Source of the DNA: JAMLHH01 sp037189845
Lineage (GTDB): Bacteria; Bacteroidota; Bacteroidia; Chitinophagales; JADIYW01
Direction: 5' to 3'
DNA: 64,000 nucleotides
Assembly (NCBI GenBank): GCA_037189845.1
Contig: JBBCIS010000007.1
Location: 62,001-126,000 of the forward strand
Both the position numbers and the translations under genes were made by a program. The notes beneath the pieces are model-generated. The model worked only from the letters and a program-made list of their open reading frames with translations. It was not told the DNA's origin and did no database searches. Below, one piece after another: positions 25,175-34,373 of this stretch; position 1 is the first letter of the stretch; each line of letters starts with the position of its first letter.

Positions 25175-25678
25175 ATGAAATATAAGGTTAATGACGCAAA
25201 AGATAACACTGTAGATGTAACTTTTGAAGCAGATAAAATCATTTTAAACGGTCAGCCGATCGATTTAGATCTCGCCAATATCTCTTCTGACAGATATCAC
25301 ATTCTCCATAATAATCAATCTTTTAACCTGGAAATTCTTGAAGCAGATCTGGCCAACAAGCTTTTCAAAGTCAAAGTAAATGATCAGGTTTTTGATCTTA
25401 CTTTAGAAAATGAACTGGACCAGCAGCTCAGAAAAATGGGAATGTCCAAAGCTGCCTCTGAAAAAATTGACAAAGTCAATGCGCCTATGCCGGGATTGGT
25501 GCTTCAGATTCTGGTCGCTCCGGGACAAGAAGTTAAAAAAGGCGATTCTTTGATTATTCTTGAAGCCATGAAAATGGAAAACATCATCAAATGTGCCGGA
25601 AGCGGAGTCGTCAAAAATATTCTTGTAAAGCAAAAAGACGCTGTAGAAAAAAATCAGGTCTTGATAGAAATGGAATAA
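25175..25678 (+). CDS. Biotin carboxyl carrier protein of an acyl-CoA carboxylase
   Basis: The 167-residue protein ends in a biotinyl domain (about 95-167) with the biotinylation motif EAMKMEN, preceded by VNAPMPGLVLQILVAPGQEV. The N-terminal part is beta-rich and resembles the extra domain of propionyl-/methylcrotonyl-CoA carboxylase alpha subunits. The start at 25175 (MKYKVND) is preferred to the upstream start at 25133, which lacks an ATG. The biotin carboxylase and carboxyltransferase subunits are not adjacent and must be encoded elsewhere. It is directly followed by an O-methyltransferase gene whose ATG is 1 base beyond the stop. Confidence 0.9.
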   Translation: MKYKVNDAKDNTVDVTFEADKIILNGQPIDLDLANISSDRYHILHNNQSFNLEILEADLANKLFKVKVNDQVFDLTLENELDQQLRKMGMSKAASEKIDKVNAPMPGLVLQILVAPGQEVKKGDSLIILEAMKMENIIKCAGSGVVKNILVKQKDAVEKNQVLIEME

Positions 25679-25679
25679 A

Positions 25680-26318
25680 ATGTCTGAACTGATTTCTGAC
25701 CAGCTGGAGCAATATATTTTCGACCATACATCTGATGTTTCTGATGTGCTGAATGCATTGGAACGCAAAACTTTCAAAGATGTATTAATGCCCCGCATGC
25801 TTTCCGGAAAAGTTCAGGGAAAATTTCTATCTCTCATCAGCAAATTGGTTCGCCCTCAAAATATCCTTGAAATAGGTACTTATACCGGTTATTCTGCTAT
25901 TTGTCTGGCAGAAGGATTGGCAGAAAATGGTCAGCTGATCACGATTGACATCAATGAAGAAAGAGAAGACCTGGTCAATGAAGCTATTCTTTCAGCAGGC
26001 TTTCAGGAAAAAATTATCTGCAAAATCGGACATGCTCCGGATATCATCCCTGATTTAGATCTGGTGTTTGATATCGTTTTCATCGATGCTGATAAAATCA
26101 ACTACAGCCTGTATTTTGATCTGGTCATAGATAAAGTCCGTTCCGGTGGCATCATTTTAGCGGACAACGTACTTTGGAATGGAAAAGTAGCAGAAGAAAA
26201 AAAGGACAAGGATACGGATGCTTTGAAATCTTTTAACCGAAAAGTTCAACAAGATTCCAGAGTAGAAAACGTTATTCTGTCTGTGAGAGATGGGATAACA
26301 CTGATTTACAAAAAATAA
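25680..26318 (+). CDS. SAM-dependent O-methyltransferase (COMT-like, class I)
   Basis: The 212-residue cytosolic enzyme has SAM motif I ILEIGTYTGYSAICLAEGL, an acidic end of strand 2 (ITIDINEE), the metal-site Asp in FIDADK, and the second metal-site stretch LADNVLWNGKV. These are the landmarks of the catechol/caffeoyl-CoA O-methyltransferase family, which uses a divalent metal. The physiological acceptor is unknown. It is transcribed with the biotin carrier (1-base gap), and the glucosaminidase gene follows after 3 bases, so a run of co-transcribed genes continues to hpt. Confidence 0.9.
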   Translation: MSELISDQLEQYIFDHTSDVSDVLNALERKTFKDVLMPRMLSGKVQGKFLSLISKLVRPQNILEIGTYTGYSAICLAEGLAENGQLITIDINEEREDLVNEAILSAGFQEKIICKIGHAPDIIPDLDLVFDIVFIDADKINYSLYFDLVIDKVRSGGIILADNVLWNGKVAEEKKDKDTDALKSFNRKVQQDSRVENVILSVRDGITLIYKK

Positions 26319-26321
26319 TAA

Positions 26322-27689
26322 ATGCCTTTTATGAAAAAAATATTGTCGGTACTCACATTCATCTTTATCATGAATGCCTCTATCGTATCAATATTTGCCA
26401 ATACCAAAGCTACTGCTGAGGAATATATCCAGATGTACAAAGGGATTGCTATTTCTGAAATGAAGAAATATGGTATTCCCGCCAGCATCAAGCTCGCCCA
26501 GGGACTGATAGAAAGTGGCATAGGATCCAGCAGACTTGCCGTACAAGGCAACAATCACTTTGGCATCAAATGTCATTCTGTATGGACAGGACCTTCAATG
26601 AAGCACACGGATGATGCTCCTGACGAATGTTTCAGAGTATATGATGACCCCAAAAAGTCATTCATGGATCATTCACAGTTTCTGATGTCCAGGCCGTGGT
26701 ATGCCCCTTTATTCAAGCTTAAAACCAATGATTATGTAGGTTGGGCAAAAGGACTTAAAAAAGCCGGTTATGCTACCAATCCCCGATACGCAGAAATGCT
26801 GATAGATGTCATCGAACGGAATCAGCTTTTTGTTTACGATATGGATCTGTCTGAAAAAGAGATGGAGACATACCGGGGTCAGCTTATAGAAAAAGAAAAA
26901 GAAGAGCTGATTGCGCTTCAGAATAAAGATTTTAATGTAAAATCCACTCATCAGGTAGCATTACCTACATCCAGACCTTCTGCCCACTCCGGTGTACCAT
27001 CCGGCACTATCTTTTACAACAATAAGGTAAAAGTGGTCAGGCTCCTGAAAGGAGAGACGATTCAGGACATCAGCAAAAAATACAATATTTCTGTCAGCAA
27101 GCTCAGACAATACAATGACCTGACTGCCAAACAGGAAATTCCCGAAGGCCAGCTTGTTTATCTGGGAGAAAAGAAAACCAAGGCAAAACAAAAGACACAC
27201 CTGGTTTTAGCACATGAAAACATGTGGAGTATTTCTCAAAACTACGGAGTGAGCCTGAGTAAATTATATGAAAGAAATCTCTTGAAAAAGGGAGAAGAAC
27301 CCGTTACAGGCACTAAATTATTCCTGAAGAAAAAAGCAAAAGTAAAACCTGCTATCAGAAAATCCGGTAGAGAAAAACAGCCCGCATCTATTACTGTTCC
27401 CATTGTCACTCAAACAGGAACTGAAAAAAACAGCAGTCAGGAAATCACAGCTCCTGTCGTGAAAAATCCTGTTATTAACAACACCATCTCCATCAACTTC
27501 CATCCATTCACCAATCCTCCTTCCGGTGATGGAACTCCGGTCAAGTTTATTTATCATACTGTTCAGACAGGCGATACACTATACAATATTTCAAAAAGAT
27601 ACAATGTAGATGTAGAGCAAATCAAGGCATGGAACAGAATGACCGATAGCAGCATACAACTCCATCAACAATTAATTATCTTTCCATAA
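26322..27689 (+). CDS. Glucosaminidase with three LysM domains
   Basis: The 455-residue protein has a signal peptide (MKKILSVLTFIFIMNASIVS in the start region). A GH73-like glucosaminidase domain (about 30-175) has the catalytic-glutamate motif AQGLIESGIGSSRLA followed by NNHFGIKC. Three LysM-type peptidoglycan-binding modules lie at about 235-278, 291-335 (both divergent) and 410-455 (canonical, YHTVQTGDTLYNISKRYNVD). The linkers are K/S/T-rich. It would cleave and bind the glycan chains of the cell wall in the periplasm, in division or wall turnover. A second ATG three codons downstream could also be the start. Confidence 0.92.
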   Translation: MPFMKKILSVLTFIFIMNASIVSIFANTKATAEEYIQMYKGIAISEMKKYGIPASIKLAQGLIESGIGSSRLAVQGNNHFGIKCHSVWTGPSMKHTDDAPDECFRVYDDPKKSFMDHSQFLMSRPWYAPLFKLKTNDYVGWAKGLKKAGYATNPRYAEMLIDVIERNQLFVYDMDLSEKEMETYRGQLIEKEKEELIALQNKDFNVKSTHQVALPTSRPSAHSGVPSGTIFYNNKVKVVRLLKGETIQDISKKYNISVSKLRQYNDLTAKQEIPEGQLVYLGEKKTKAKQKTHLVLAHENMWSISQNYGVSLSKLYERNLLKKGEEPVTGTKLFLKKKAKVKPAIRKSGREKQPASITVPIVTQTGTEKNSSQEITAPVVKNPVINNTISINFHPFTNPPSGDGTPVKFIYHTVQTGDTLYNISKRYNVDVEQIKAWNRMTDSSIQLHQQLIIFP

Positions 27690-27698
27690 AAAAGTTTT

Positions 27699-28241
27699 AT
27701 GAGCAATATTCATATTGACGGCAAAGAATTTAAAATCTTTATCACTCAAGAGAGAATAGAAAAAAGAATTCGTGAAATTGCTCTGGAAATCCAAGACAAG
27801 CATAAAGGTGAGGTTCCTGTTTTTATCATTATCCTGAATGGAGCATTTATGTTTGCAGGAGAATTTTTTAAATCTTACACTTCTCCCTGTGAAATAGAAT
27901 TCGTCAAGCTCATGTCCTATATCGGTACAGAAAGCTCCGGAGATGTGATCAATTGTATCGGAATCACAGAAGAGCTTGTAAAAGGTCGTTCTATCATTAT
28001 TCTGGAAGATATTATCGACTCGGGAATTACGATGGATTATTTCATTGAATATCTGCAGGCACTACAGCCCAAATCAGTAGAAATTGCTTCACTCCTGTTC
28101 AAACCTGACAATCTGAAGAAAGATATTAATCTCAATTATTATGGATTCAGTATCGACCCCCTTTTTGTGGTAGGATACGGATTGGATTTTAATCATCAGG
28201 GACGAAATTTGAACAATATTTATCAAATAGTTAACTCATGA
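27699..28241 (+). CDS. hpt: Hypoxanthine phosphoribosyltransferase
   Basis: The 180-residue cytosolic enzyme of purine salvage converts hypoxanthine or guanine to IMP or GMP with PRPP. The PRPP-binding motif is IILEDIIDSGITM. Other landmarks are FIIILNGAFMFAGE and FVVGYGLDFNHQGRNLNNIY at the end, which is the usual HPRT closing segment. It follows the glucosaminidase gene after 9 bases and precedes adk after 44 bases. The pairing of hpt and adk groups two steps of adenylate/purine metabolism. Confidence 0.94.
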   Translation: MSNIHIDGKEFKIFITQERIEKRIREIALEIQDKHKGEVPVFIIILNGAFMFAGEFFKSYTSPCEIEFVKLMSYIGTESSGDVINCIGITEELVKGRSIIILEDIIDSGITMDYFIEYLQALQPKSVEIASLLFKPDNLKKDINLNYYGFSIDPLFVVGYGLDFNHQGRNLNNIYQIVNS

Positions 28242-28256
28242 AACAATTGAGAATGT

Positions 28257-28264
28257 TATTTTTG
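28257..28264 (+). promoter_or_regulatory. Possible -7 box of adk
   Basis: TATTTTTG in the hpt-adk gap ends 21 bases before the adk ATG. adk may have its own promoter besides read-through. Confidence 0.35.
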
Positions 28265-28285
28265 TCCAAACATTCTTAATCACAC

Positions 28286-28864
28286 ATGCTGAATTTAATA
28301 TTGTTTGGCCCTCCGGGAAGCGGCAAAGGTACCCAAGCACAATATCTGGTAGAAAAATATCAATTATTACACATCTCTACCGGTGATCTTTTGAGAAGCG
28401 AAATCAAAGCATCCACTCCTCTTGGTATTGAAGCAAAAACTTACATCGACAAAGGAGAATTAGTTCCTGATGAAGTAGTGATAGGTATGATCAGCAGCCA
28501 GTTGGATTCAAATATCGGAAAAGTTAAAGGCTTTATTTTCGATGGATTTCCGAGAACCAAACCTCAGGCAGAAGCTTTGGATAAATTATTAGATTTCAAA
28601 AATACTTCTATCAGCCAGGTACTTGCTTTGGAAGTTTCTGAAGAAGAGGTAGTTTCCAGAATTCTGAACCGCGGGTTGACTTCAGGAAGAACAGATGATA
28701 ATGATCAGCAAATCATCAAAAACAGATTCAATGTTTACCTGAAAGAAACGACTGCAGTAGCAGAACATTACAAAGAATTCGGCAAGTTTACTGCAATTCC
28801 GGGCGAAGGTACTATTGAGGAAGTTTTTGCTTCTTTATGTACTGCTATTGATCCGTTGATATAA
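28286..28864 (+). CDS. adk: Adenylate kinase
   Basis: The 192-residue enzyme interconverts AMP + ATP and 2 ADP. The P-loop is GPPGSGKGTQ (residues 7-16). The AMP-binding region contains ISTGDLLRSEI and GFIFDGFPRTKPQAEAL. The length and GRTDDND stretch indicate the short-LID form without zinc cysteines, which is usual in this phylum. It ends in a strong terminator and is the last gene of the run starting at 25175. Confidence 0.96.
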   Translation: MLNLILFGPPGSGKGTQAQYLVEKYQLLHISTGDLLRSEIKASTPLGIEAKTYIDKGELVPDEVVIGMISSQLDSNIGKVKGFIFDGFPRTKPQAEALDKLLDFKNTSISQVLALEVSEEEVVSRILNRGLTSGRTDDNDQQIIKNRFNVYLKETTAVAEHYKEFGKFTAIPGEGTIEEVFASLCTAIDPLI

Positions 28865-28885
28865 GCAGCAAATAAACTATATCAT

Positions 28886-28920
28886 AAAAGGAGCTTCCCA
28901 ACCGGACAGCTCCTTTTTTT
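28886..28920 (+). terminator. Intrinsic terminator after adk
   Basis: AAAAGGAGCT (28886-28895) and AGCTCCTTTT (28908-28917) form a 10-bp stem ending in a run of seven T. It lies within a few bases of the end of the convergent usp gene. Confidence 0.9.
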
Positions 28921-28923
28921 ATA

Positions 28924-29742
28924 CTACTCTTTCAGTACCAGAACAGGTGTATTGAATTCTGTAGCCAAGGTCGCACTGATATTTCCCGAGAGTAAACGCT
29001 TCCAGAAAGTTTTCTTATTAGATGATGTGATCAGAAAATCTATTTCTTTCTCCTTCAGAAAATCATACATTCCGTTTACAACCGAATCATCCTGAATAAA
29101 ATGGAACTCCAGCTCTCTGTCACTAAAATTATTTTTTATCTGGTCCAATACTGATTTATCTGCTTCATATACATCCTGCTCATCACTATAAACATGAGCT
29201 ACATTCAGATGTGTCAAACCAAAATGACCGATAAACTTAAATGCTTCGGTGAGGTGATCTATCTTAGGCGAGACCAGCTGATGGGCAAATGCTACATTTT
29301 TTATCTCTCTCTGATGAAATTTGGAAGGTATAACAACGGTCGGAACATTTAACTGAGTCAAAACATAAGCTGCAGTGCTACCAACAATTTTATCCAGAAG
29401 ACTCGTTTTTCCATGTGTACCCATAATGATCAGATTGATATTATATTCTTCTATGAGATTTTCTAACTCACTCATGACATATCCTGACAACAATACTTTT
29501 TGAGTAGGAATATTTAGTTTTTCAAACTCTTCCTGTGCTTCACGAAGCGTTTCCTCTGCTGTGTGATACAACACCGAAGTCAATTCAACAGTAGAACCCA
29601 TTTGTGTAATAGTACCCACAACCGGAACCAATGCGTGAAAAATTATTACCTCGCTCCCGCTTGCTGCTGCAAGTTTTTCAGTAAAACGCATTGCGTGGGT
29701 GGAATGCTCTGAAAAATCTGTCAGAAATAAGATTTTATACAT
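28924..29742 (-). CDS. Tandem universal stress protein (UspA)
   Basis: The 272-residue cytosolic protein has two Usp domains (about 1-140 and 145-272). The first begins MYKILFLTDFSEHSTHAM and carries the ATP-binding signature MGTHGKTSLLDKIVGSTA. The second ends LLSGNISATLATEFNTPVLV, a less complete site. The start at 29742 fits the family; an upstream start (29769) adds unrelated residues. Usp proteins bind ATP or other nucleotides and act under stress or growth arrest. It is next to the membrane pyrophosphatase gene, divergently transcribed; whether both respond to low energy is speculation. Confidence 0.9.
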   Translation of the reverse strand: MYKILFLTDFSEHSTHAMRFTEKLAAASGSEVIIFHALVPVVGTITQMGSTVELTSVLYHTAEETLREAQEEFEKLNIPTQKVLLSGYVMSELENLIEEYNINLIIMGTHGKTSLLDKIVGSTAAYVLTQLNVPTVVIPSKFHQREIKNVAFAHQLVSPKIDHLTEAFKFIGHFGLTHLNVAHVYSDEQDVYEADKSVLDQIKNNFSDRELEFHFIQDDSVVNGMYDFLKEKEIDFLITSSNKKTFWKRLLSGNISATLATEFNTPVLVLKE

Positions 29743-29901
29743 ACATGCACAAAGTTTAGAATACAACAACAGTTATCCTTTTCAATGTAGCTAACAATTT
29801 TTAATAGTATTATCATTTAGCTAAAAATAATATTAGGCTAATGTTAATTTTTCATTAAAATATTCTATATATTTCTAAAATAGAAAATTAAAAACCAAAG
29901 A

Positions 29902-32109
29902 ATGAAAGAATCAATACTCTATCTCATCCCAATATTGGGATTACTCGGACTAATCGTCATGTTTGTTAAATATCAATGGGTCTCCAAACAAGAACCGGGA
30001 GACAAAAAAATGCAGGAACTGGCAGGTTATATCGCTGCAGGAGCCATCGCATTTCTTAAAGCTGAATGGAAAATTCTTTCCTACTTTGTAATCATTATTG
30101 GTTTGTTATTAGCCTATTCAGGCACTTTAGTAGAACATTCCAGTCCTTTAATTGCACTATCCTTTGTAATTGGAGCAGTTTCCTCAGCCGTAGCCGGATA
30201 TATCGGGATGAAAATTGCTACCAAAGCTAATGTCAGAACCACCCAGGCTGCCAGAACATCCTTATCCAAAGCACTTTCTGTGTCTTTTACAGGTGGCACT
30301 GTAATGGGTCTGGGAGTTGCCGGACTAGCAGTATTCGGACTGGGAGGATTGTTTATCATTTTCTTAAAACTGTTCAATGTTATAGATGTCACCAGTGATG
30401 CGATGAAAACCACCATTGAGGTTCTGACCGGGTTTTCTTTGGGAGCAGAATCTATAGCATTGTTTGCGAGAGTAGGCGGGGGAATTTACACCAAAGCTGC
30501 TGACGTAGGTGCGGATCTCGTAGGTAAGGTGGAAGCGGGTATTCCTGAGGATGATGTCAGAAATCCTGCGACTATTGCAGACAACGTAGGCGATAATGTG
30601 GGTGACGTAGCAGGGATGGGTGCAGACTTATTCGGTTCTTATGTAGCAACCATTCTTGCAACTATGGTTTTAGGACAGGAAATCATATCTGTAGACCAGT
30701 TCGGAGGATTCGCTCCTATTCTATTGCCTATGATCATTGCAGGCCTGGGAATTATATTTTCCATTGTCGGGACATGGTTTGTCAAAGTAAAAAATGAAAC
30801 TGACAGCGTACAGAATGCCTTAAATCTTGGCAACTGGGTTTCTATCATACTCACAGGAGTAGCCTCTGTATTTTTAGTTAAATGGATGCTCCCTGAGACT
30901 ATGTCGTGGAGCAATCCTGCCAGAGGAGCAGATTTTACACAAGAAGGAGTCATTGGCGCCATTATTTTAGGTTTGGTAGTAGGAGCATTGATGAGCATCA
31001 TTACAGAATACTATACCGCAATGGGCAAAAGGCCGGTATTGAGCATTGTCAGACAATCATCTACCGGTCATGCTACCAATATTATCGGAGGATTATCCGT
31101 TGGAATGGAGAGTACGGTGTTACCAATTTTAGTTTTGGCAGTAGGGATATACGGTTCATACTATTTTGCCGGACTTTATGGAGTAGCAATTGCTGCAGCC
31201 GGGATGATGGCTACCACTGCTATGCAGCTGGCAATAGATGCATTCGGACCTATTGCAGATAATGCAGGGGGAATTGCGGAAATGAGTCAGCTGCCTGAAG
31301 AGGTACGCGGTCGTACAGATAATCTCGACGCTGTAGGAAATACGACCGCTGCTACCGGAAAAGGATTTGCTATTGCTTCCGCTGCTTTGACTTCACTGGC
31401 ATTATTTGCAGCATTCGTAGGAATATCCGGCATTAGCTCCATCGATATTTATAAAGCAGATGTACTGGCCGGTCTATTCGTAGGCGGTATGATACCTTTT
31501 ATTTTTTCATCTTTGGCTATTGCAGCGGTTGGAAGGGCAGCGATGGCAATGGTAGAGGAAGTCAGAAGACAATTCAGAGAGATTCCGGGAATTATGGAAT
31601 ACAAAGCTAAACCTGAATATGAAAAATGCGTGGCCATCTCTACCAATGCTTCCATCAGAGAAATGATTGCACCGGGATTGATTGCATTAATTACACCTGT
31701 CCTGGTTGGATTTGTTTTCGGCCCTGAGGTATTAGGTGGATTATTGGCCGGCGTTACTGTTTCCGGTGTTTTGATGGGAATATTCCAAAGCAATGCAGGT
31801 GGAGCCTGGGACAATGCAAAAAAGTCTTTTGAAAAAGGAGTAGAGATCAACGGAGAGATTTACTACAAAAAATCAGAACCACACAAAGCTGCTGTAACAG
31901 GAGATACTGTAGGAGATCCTTTCAAAGATACTTCCGGCCCTTCCATGAACATCCTGATCAAATTAATGTCCATTGTTGCGCTGGTAATTGCCCCACACAT
32001 TGCTGTACATTCCGGTCACACCTCCACTATTGAGAAAAAAATAGAAATAACAGAAAGTACCGATGGTTCCGTTGTGGTCGAACAAGAGGTCATCGTAGAA
32101 GATAACTAA
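29902..32109 (+). CDS. hppA: Membrane-bound ion-pumping pyrophosphatase, K+-dependent type
   Basis: The 735-residue inner-membrane protein with about 16 TMs hydrolyses PPi and exports H+ (or Na+). The active-site core GGGIYTKAADVGADLVGKVE (192-211), with DNVGDNVGDVAGMGADLF (227-244), is intact. The motif GNTTAATGKG has Ala where K+-independent enzymes have Lys, so K+ dependence is expected. The helix-6 region ADLFGSYVAT has no Glu at either of the two usual gate positions. Instead helix 5 has LGAESIALF with Glu183. From memory, this arrangement is described in the Flavobacterium johnsoniae H+-pump. H+ specificity is therefore inferred. The last ~30 residues are hydrophilic and acidic. Confidence 0.95.
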   Translation: MKESILYLIPILGLLGLIVMFVKYQWVSKQEPGDKKMQELAGYIAAGAIAFLKAEWKILSYFVIIIGLLLAYSGTLVEHSSPLIALSFVIGAVSSAVAGYIGMKIATKANVRTTQAARTSLSKALSVSFTGGTVMGLGVAGLAVFGLGGLFIIFLKLFNVIDVTSDAMKTTIEVLTGFSLGAESIALFARVGGGIYTKAADVGADLVGKVEAGIPEDDVRNPATIADNVGDNVGDVAGMGADLFGSYVATILATMVLGQEIISVDQFGGFAPILLPMIIAGLGIIFSIVGTWFVKVKNETDSVQNALNLGNWVSIILTGVASVFLVKWMLPETMSWSNPARGADFTQEGVIGAIILGLVVGALMSIITEYYTAMGKRPVLSIVRQSSTGHATNIIGGLSVGMESTVLPILVLAVGIYGSYYFAGLYGVAIAAAGMMATTAMQLAIDAFGPIADNAGGIAEMSQLPEEVRGRTDNLDAVGNTTAATGKGFAIASAALTSLALFAAFVGISGISSIDIYKADVLAGLFVGGMIPFIFSSLAIAAVGRAAMAMVEEVRRQFREIPGIMEYKAKPEYEKCVAISTNASIREMIAPGLIALITPVLVGFVFGPEVLGGLLAGVTVSGVLMGIFQSNAGGAWDNAKKSFEKGVEINGEIYYKKSEPHKAAVTGDTVGDPFKDTSGPSMNILIKLMSIVALVIAPHIAVHSGHTSTIEKKIEITESTDGSVVVEQEVIVEDN

Positions 32110-32142
32110 AAATTTGGTTTCATTTTAGTTTGAGTTTTGGAA

Positions 32143-32174
32143 GCCCGGGTTTGAAAGGATCCGGGTATTTTTTT
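32143..32174 (+). terminator. Intrinsic terminator after hppA
   Basis: CCCGGGT / ATCCGGG stem (one G-T pair) followed by ATTTTTTT. Confidence 0.85.
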
Positions 32175-32320
32175 GGAGTGAGTAATATCTGGATAAATTA
32201 TTTACACTTGAATATTAACAATAATACAACGTAACAACTCAACAAGACCAAAATATTTAAAGAATCAATAGCCAGGAAAATACTTACACTTTCATTCTGT
32301 CAATCTATTAACTTAGCAGT

Positions 32321-33511
32321 ATGTTCTTAGACTTTTTCCTGTTACTCAGAAAAGAAGGGCTACCTGTATCCATACAGGAGTATCTGGCATTGTTGGAAGC
32401 ACTGCGAAAAGGCATCGCTAATTACTCTGTAGAGGATTTTTATGCACTTTGCAAAACCGTTTTAGTCAAGCATGAGCAATATCTGGATAGGTTTGATATA
32501 CTCTTCGGACATTATTTCAAAGGGGTACAATTTGTCTCTGAAGCAGCTCAAAAAGAGATACCGGAAGATTGGTTGAGAAAGGAGCTGGATAGAATGTTTA
32601 CTGAAGAAGAGAAGAAATTGATCGAAGCTTATGGAGGGTTGGATGAGATCATGAAAAGGCTGGAAGAATTGCTTAAGGAACAGAAGGAAAGACATCAGGG
32701 TGGTAATACATGGATAGGTACAGGCGGCACTTCACCATTCGGACATGGTGGGTATAATCCTCAGGGCGTCCGTGTTGGTGGTTCCGGTGGACAGAAATCT
32801 GCCATTAAAATATGGGAGAAACGTCAATTCAGAGATTATGCAGATGATCTGGAGCTCAATACCAGAAATATTAAAATGGCGCTCAGAAGACTACGTATCC
32901 TGACTCGTGACGGCATTCCGGATGAACTGGATCTTCATACTACAATAGATAACACCTGTCGCAATGCCGGTTATATAGATATAGCTATGCAGGCATCTAA
33001 AAAGAATAAGGTCAAAGTACTCCTGTTTTTCGATGTGGGAGGCTCTATGGATCCACATATAGAATTATGCTCGCAGCTATTTTCTGCTGCTAAGTCTGAA
33101 TTTAAGCACCTGGAATTTTTTTACTTCCATAACTGTATTTATGAATCTGTCTGGAAGAATAATTCCCTGCGTTGGGAAGATAAGATTCCTACTCTGGATA
33201 TCTTCCATAAATTCAATGGAGATTACAAAGTGATCATTGTCGGAGATGCCACAATGTCCCCTTATGAGCTTACACACGCCGGAGGCAGTATTGAACACTA
33301 TAACGATGAAAGTGGAGTCGCATGGCTGAAGAAGATGAAAGAGCATTTTCCATATACTGTATGGATCAATCCTTCATCAGAGGCCTTCTGGCATGGGACC
33401 AAAAGTATTCAGATTATCCAGGAGATTTTTCCTGAAAGGATGTTTCCCATGACAATGGAAGGACTTTCCCGTGCAATGAAAGAATTAAAAGGAAAAAAAT
33501 TGAGGGTCTAA
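32321..33511 (+). CDS. CoxE-like VWA-domain protein
   Basis: The 396-residue cytosolic protein has an N-terminal helical part (FLLLRKEGLPVSIQEYLALL), a glycine-rich linker (about 126-158) and a von Willebrand A domain (about 225-390). The MIDAS region is FFDVGGSMDPH, in which the first Ser of DxSxS is Gly. This form (DxGxS) is the one I recall for CoxE homologues in this phylum. The distal part has FPYTVWINPSSEAFW. CoxE-like proteins work with MoxR-type AAA ATPases to insert metals or assemble enzymes; no MoxR gene is adjacent. Transcribed alone, convergent with murI. Confidence 0.88.
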   Translation: MFLDFFLLLRKEGLPVSIQEYLALLEALRKGIANYSVEDFYALCKTVLVKHEQYLDRFDILFGHYFKGVQFVSEAAQKEIPEDWLRKELDRMFTEEEKKLIEAYGGLDEIMKRLEELLKEQKERHQGGNTWIGTGGTSPFGHGGYNPQGVRVGGSGGQKSAIKIWEKRQFRDYADDLELNTRNIKMALRRLRILTRDGIPDELDLHTTIDNTCRNAGYIDIAMQASKKNKVKVLLFFDVGGSMDPHIELCSQLFSAAKSEFKHLEFFYFHNCIYESVWKNNSLRWEDKIPTLDIFHKFNGDYKVIIVGDATMSPYELTHAGGSIEHYNDESGVAWLKKMKEHFPYTVWINPSSEAFWHGTKSIQIIQEIFPERMFPMTMEGLSRAMKELKGKKLRV

Positions 33512-33542
33512 CCTGTTTAGAACTTGCTGAAAGTAATCAATT

Positions 33543-34370
33543 TTAATTCTCACCTGAAAAGATAGGAGCGAATTGCAGATGAACTTCTTTCTTATAAAAA
33601 AGCTTGGTAGTATCTGCAAAAGATTCTGTAAAATCCGAAACATAGAAATGATGCTCTACCTCTTCACTGTTACTGATCAGATTTTCGTCACGTAATAGAT
33701 TTTTTACGTATTGGGCTACAATTTCATTAGTCGCCAGTATTTCAACCTTTTTATTATTATCCTTATAATATTGAGCAATTTCTTTTTTGATCAGCGGATA
33801 ATGCGTACATGCCAGAATAATTGCATCAATATTGTCCAGTACCGGGTCGTTGAGATAGGCTTCTACGATGGCTTTACTGATATCTCCTTTGACAAATCCC
33901 GACTCTATCATAGGTGCCAGTAAAGGTGTTGCCAGAGTAGCTACTTCTATCAAGGGATTAGCAGCAGCAATTTTAGCAGGAAAAATTTGGGAACCAATTG
34001 TAGCACGCGTGCCTATGATGCCCACTTTATTGTGCCGGGAGCTGGAGATATATTCGACCACCGGATCTATGACATTCACTACACGAATGCCAAATTTATC
34101 AGCATGTTCCTGTACAGCTTCGAATGCCGCAGCTGACGCGCTGTTACATGCTATGATGATCAGCTTCACCTTATTCTGAAGTAAAAAGTCCGTAATTGCC
34201 AGACTGAATCTTTTGATAGTATCAGGTGATTTATCTCCATACGGAAGATGGGCGGTATCTCCGAAATAGATAAAACTCTCTCGGGGTAAAGTATTTAAAA
34301 CAGCATTGGCGACCGTAAGGCCGCCAATACCAGAGTCAAATATTCCGATTGGACTTTCTGCTGTTTTCAT
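33543..34370 (-). CDS. murI: Glutamate racemase
   Basis: The 275-residue cytosolic enzyme makes D-glutamate for peptidoglycan. It starts SPIGIFDSGIGGLTVANAV. The two catalytic cysteines lie in IIACNSASAAA and AIILACTHYPL, and the first loop carries FGDTAHLPYGDKS. It is the last gene of the envelope block that begins with nadK. It starts 3 bases after the stop of the Skp-like gene, so transcription with it is likely. Confidence 0.95.
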   Translation of the reverse strand: MKTAESPIGIFDSGIGGLTVANAVLNTLPRESFIYFGDTAHLPYGDKSPDTIKRFSLAITDFLLQNKVKLIIIACNSASAAAFEAVQEHADKFGIRVVNVIDPVVEYISSSRHNKVGIIGTRATIGSQIFPAKIAAANPLIEVATLATPLLAPMIESGFVKGDISKAIVEAYLNDPVLDNIDAIILACTHYPLIKKEIAQYYKDNNKKVEILATNEIVAQYVKNLLRDENLISNSEEVEHHFYVSDFTESFADTTKLFYKKEVHLQFAPIFSGEN

Positions 34371-34373
34371 TTC

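Noticed and set aside
30114..31850. Antisense frames within hppA (100, 120 and 133 codons)
   Set aside because: Shadows of a strongly conserved membrane protein.
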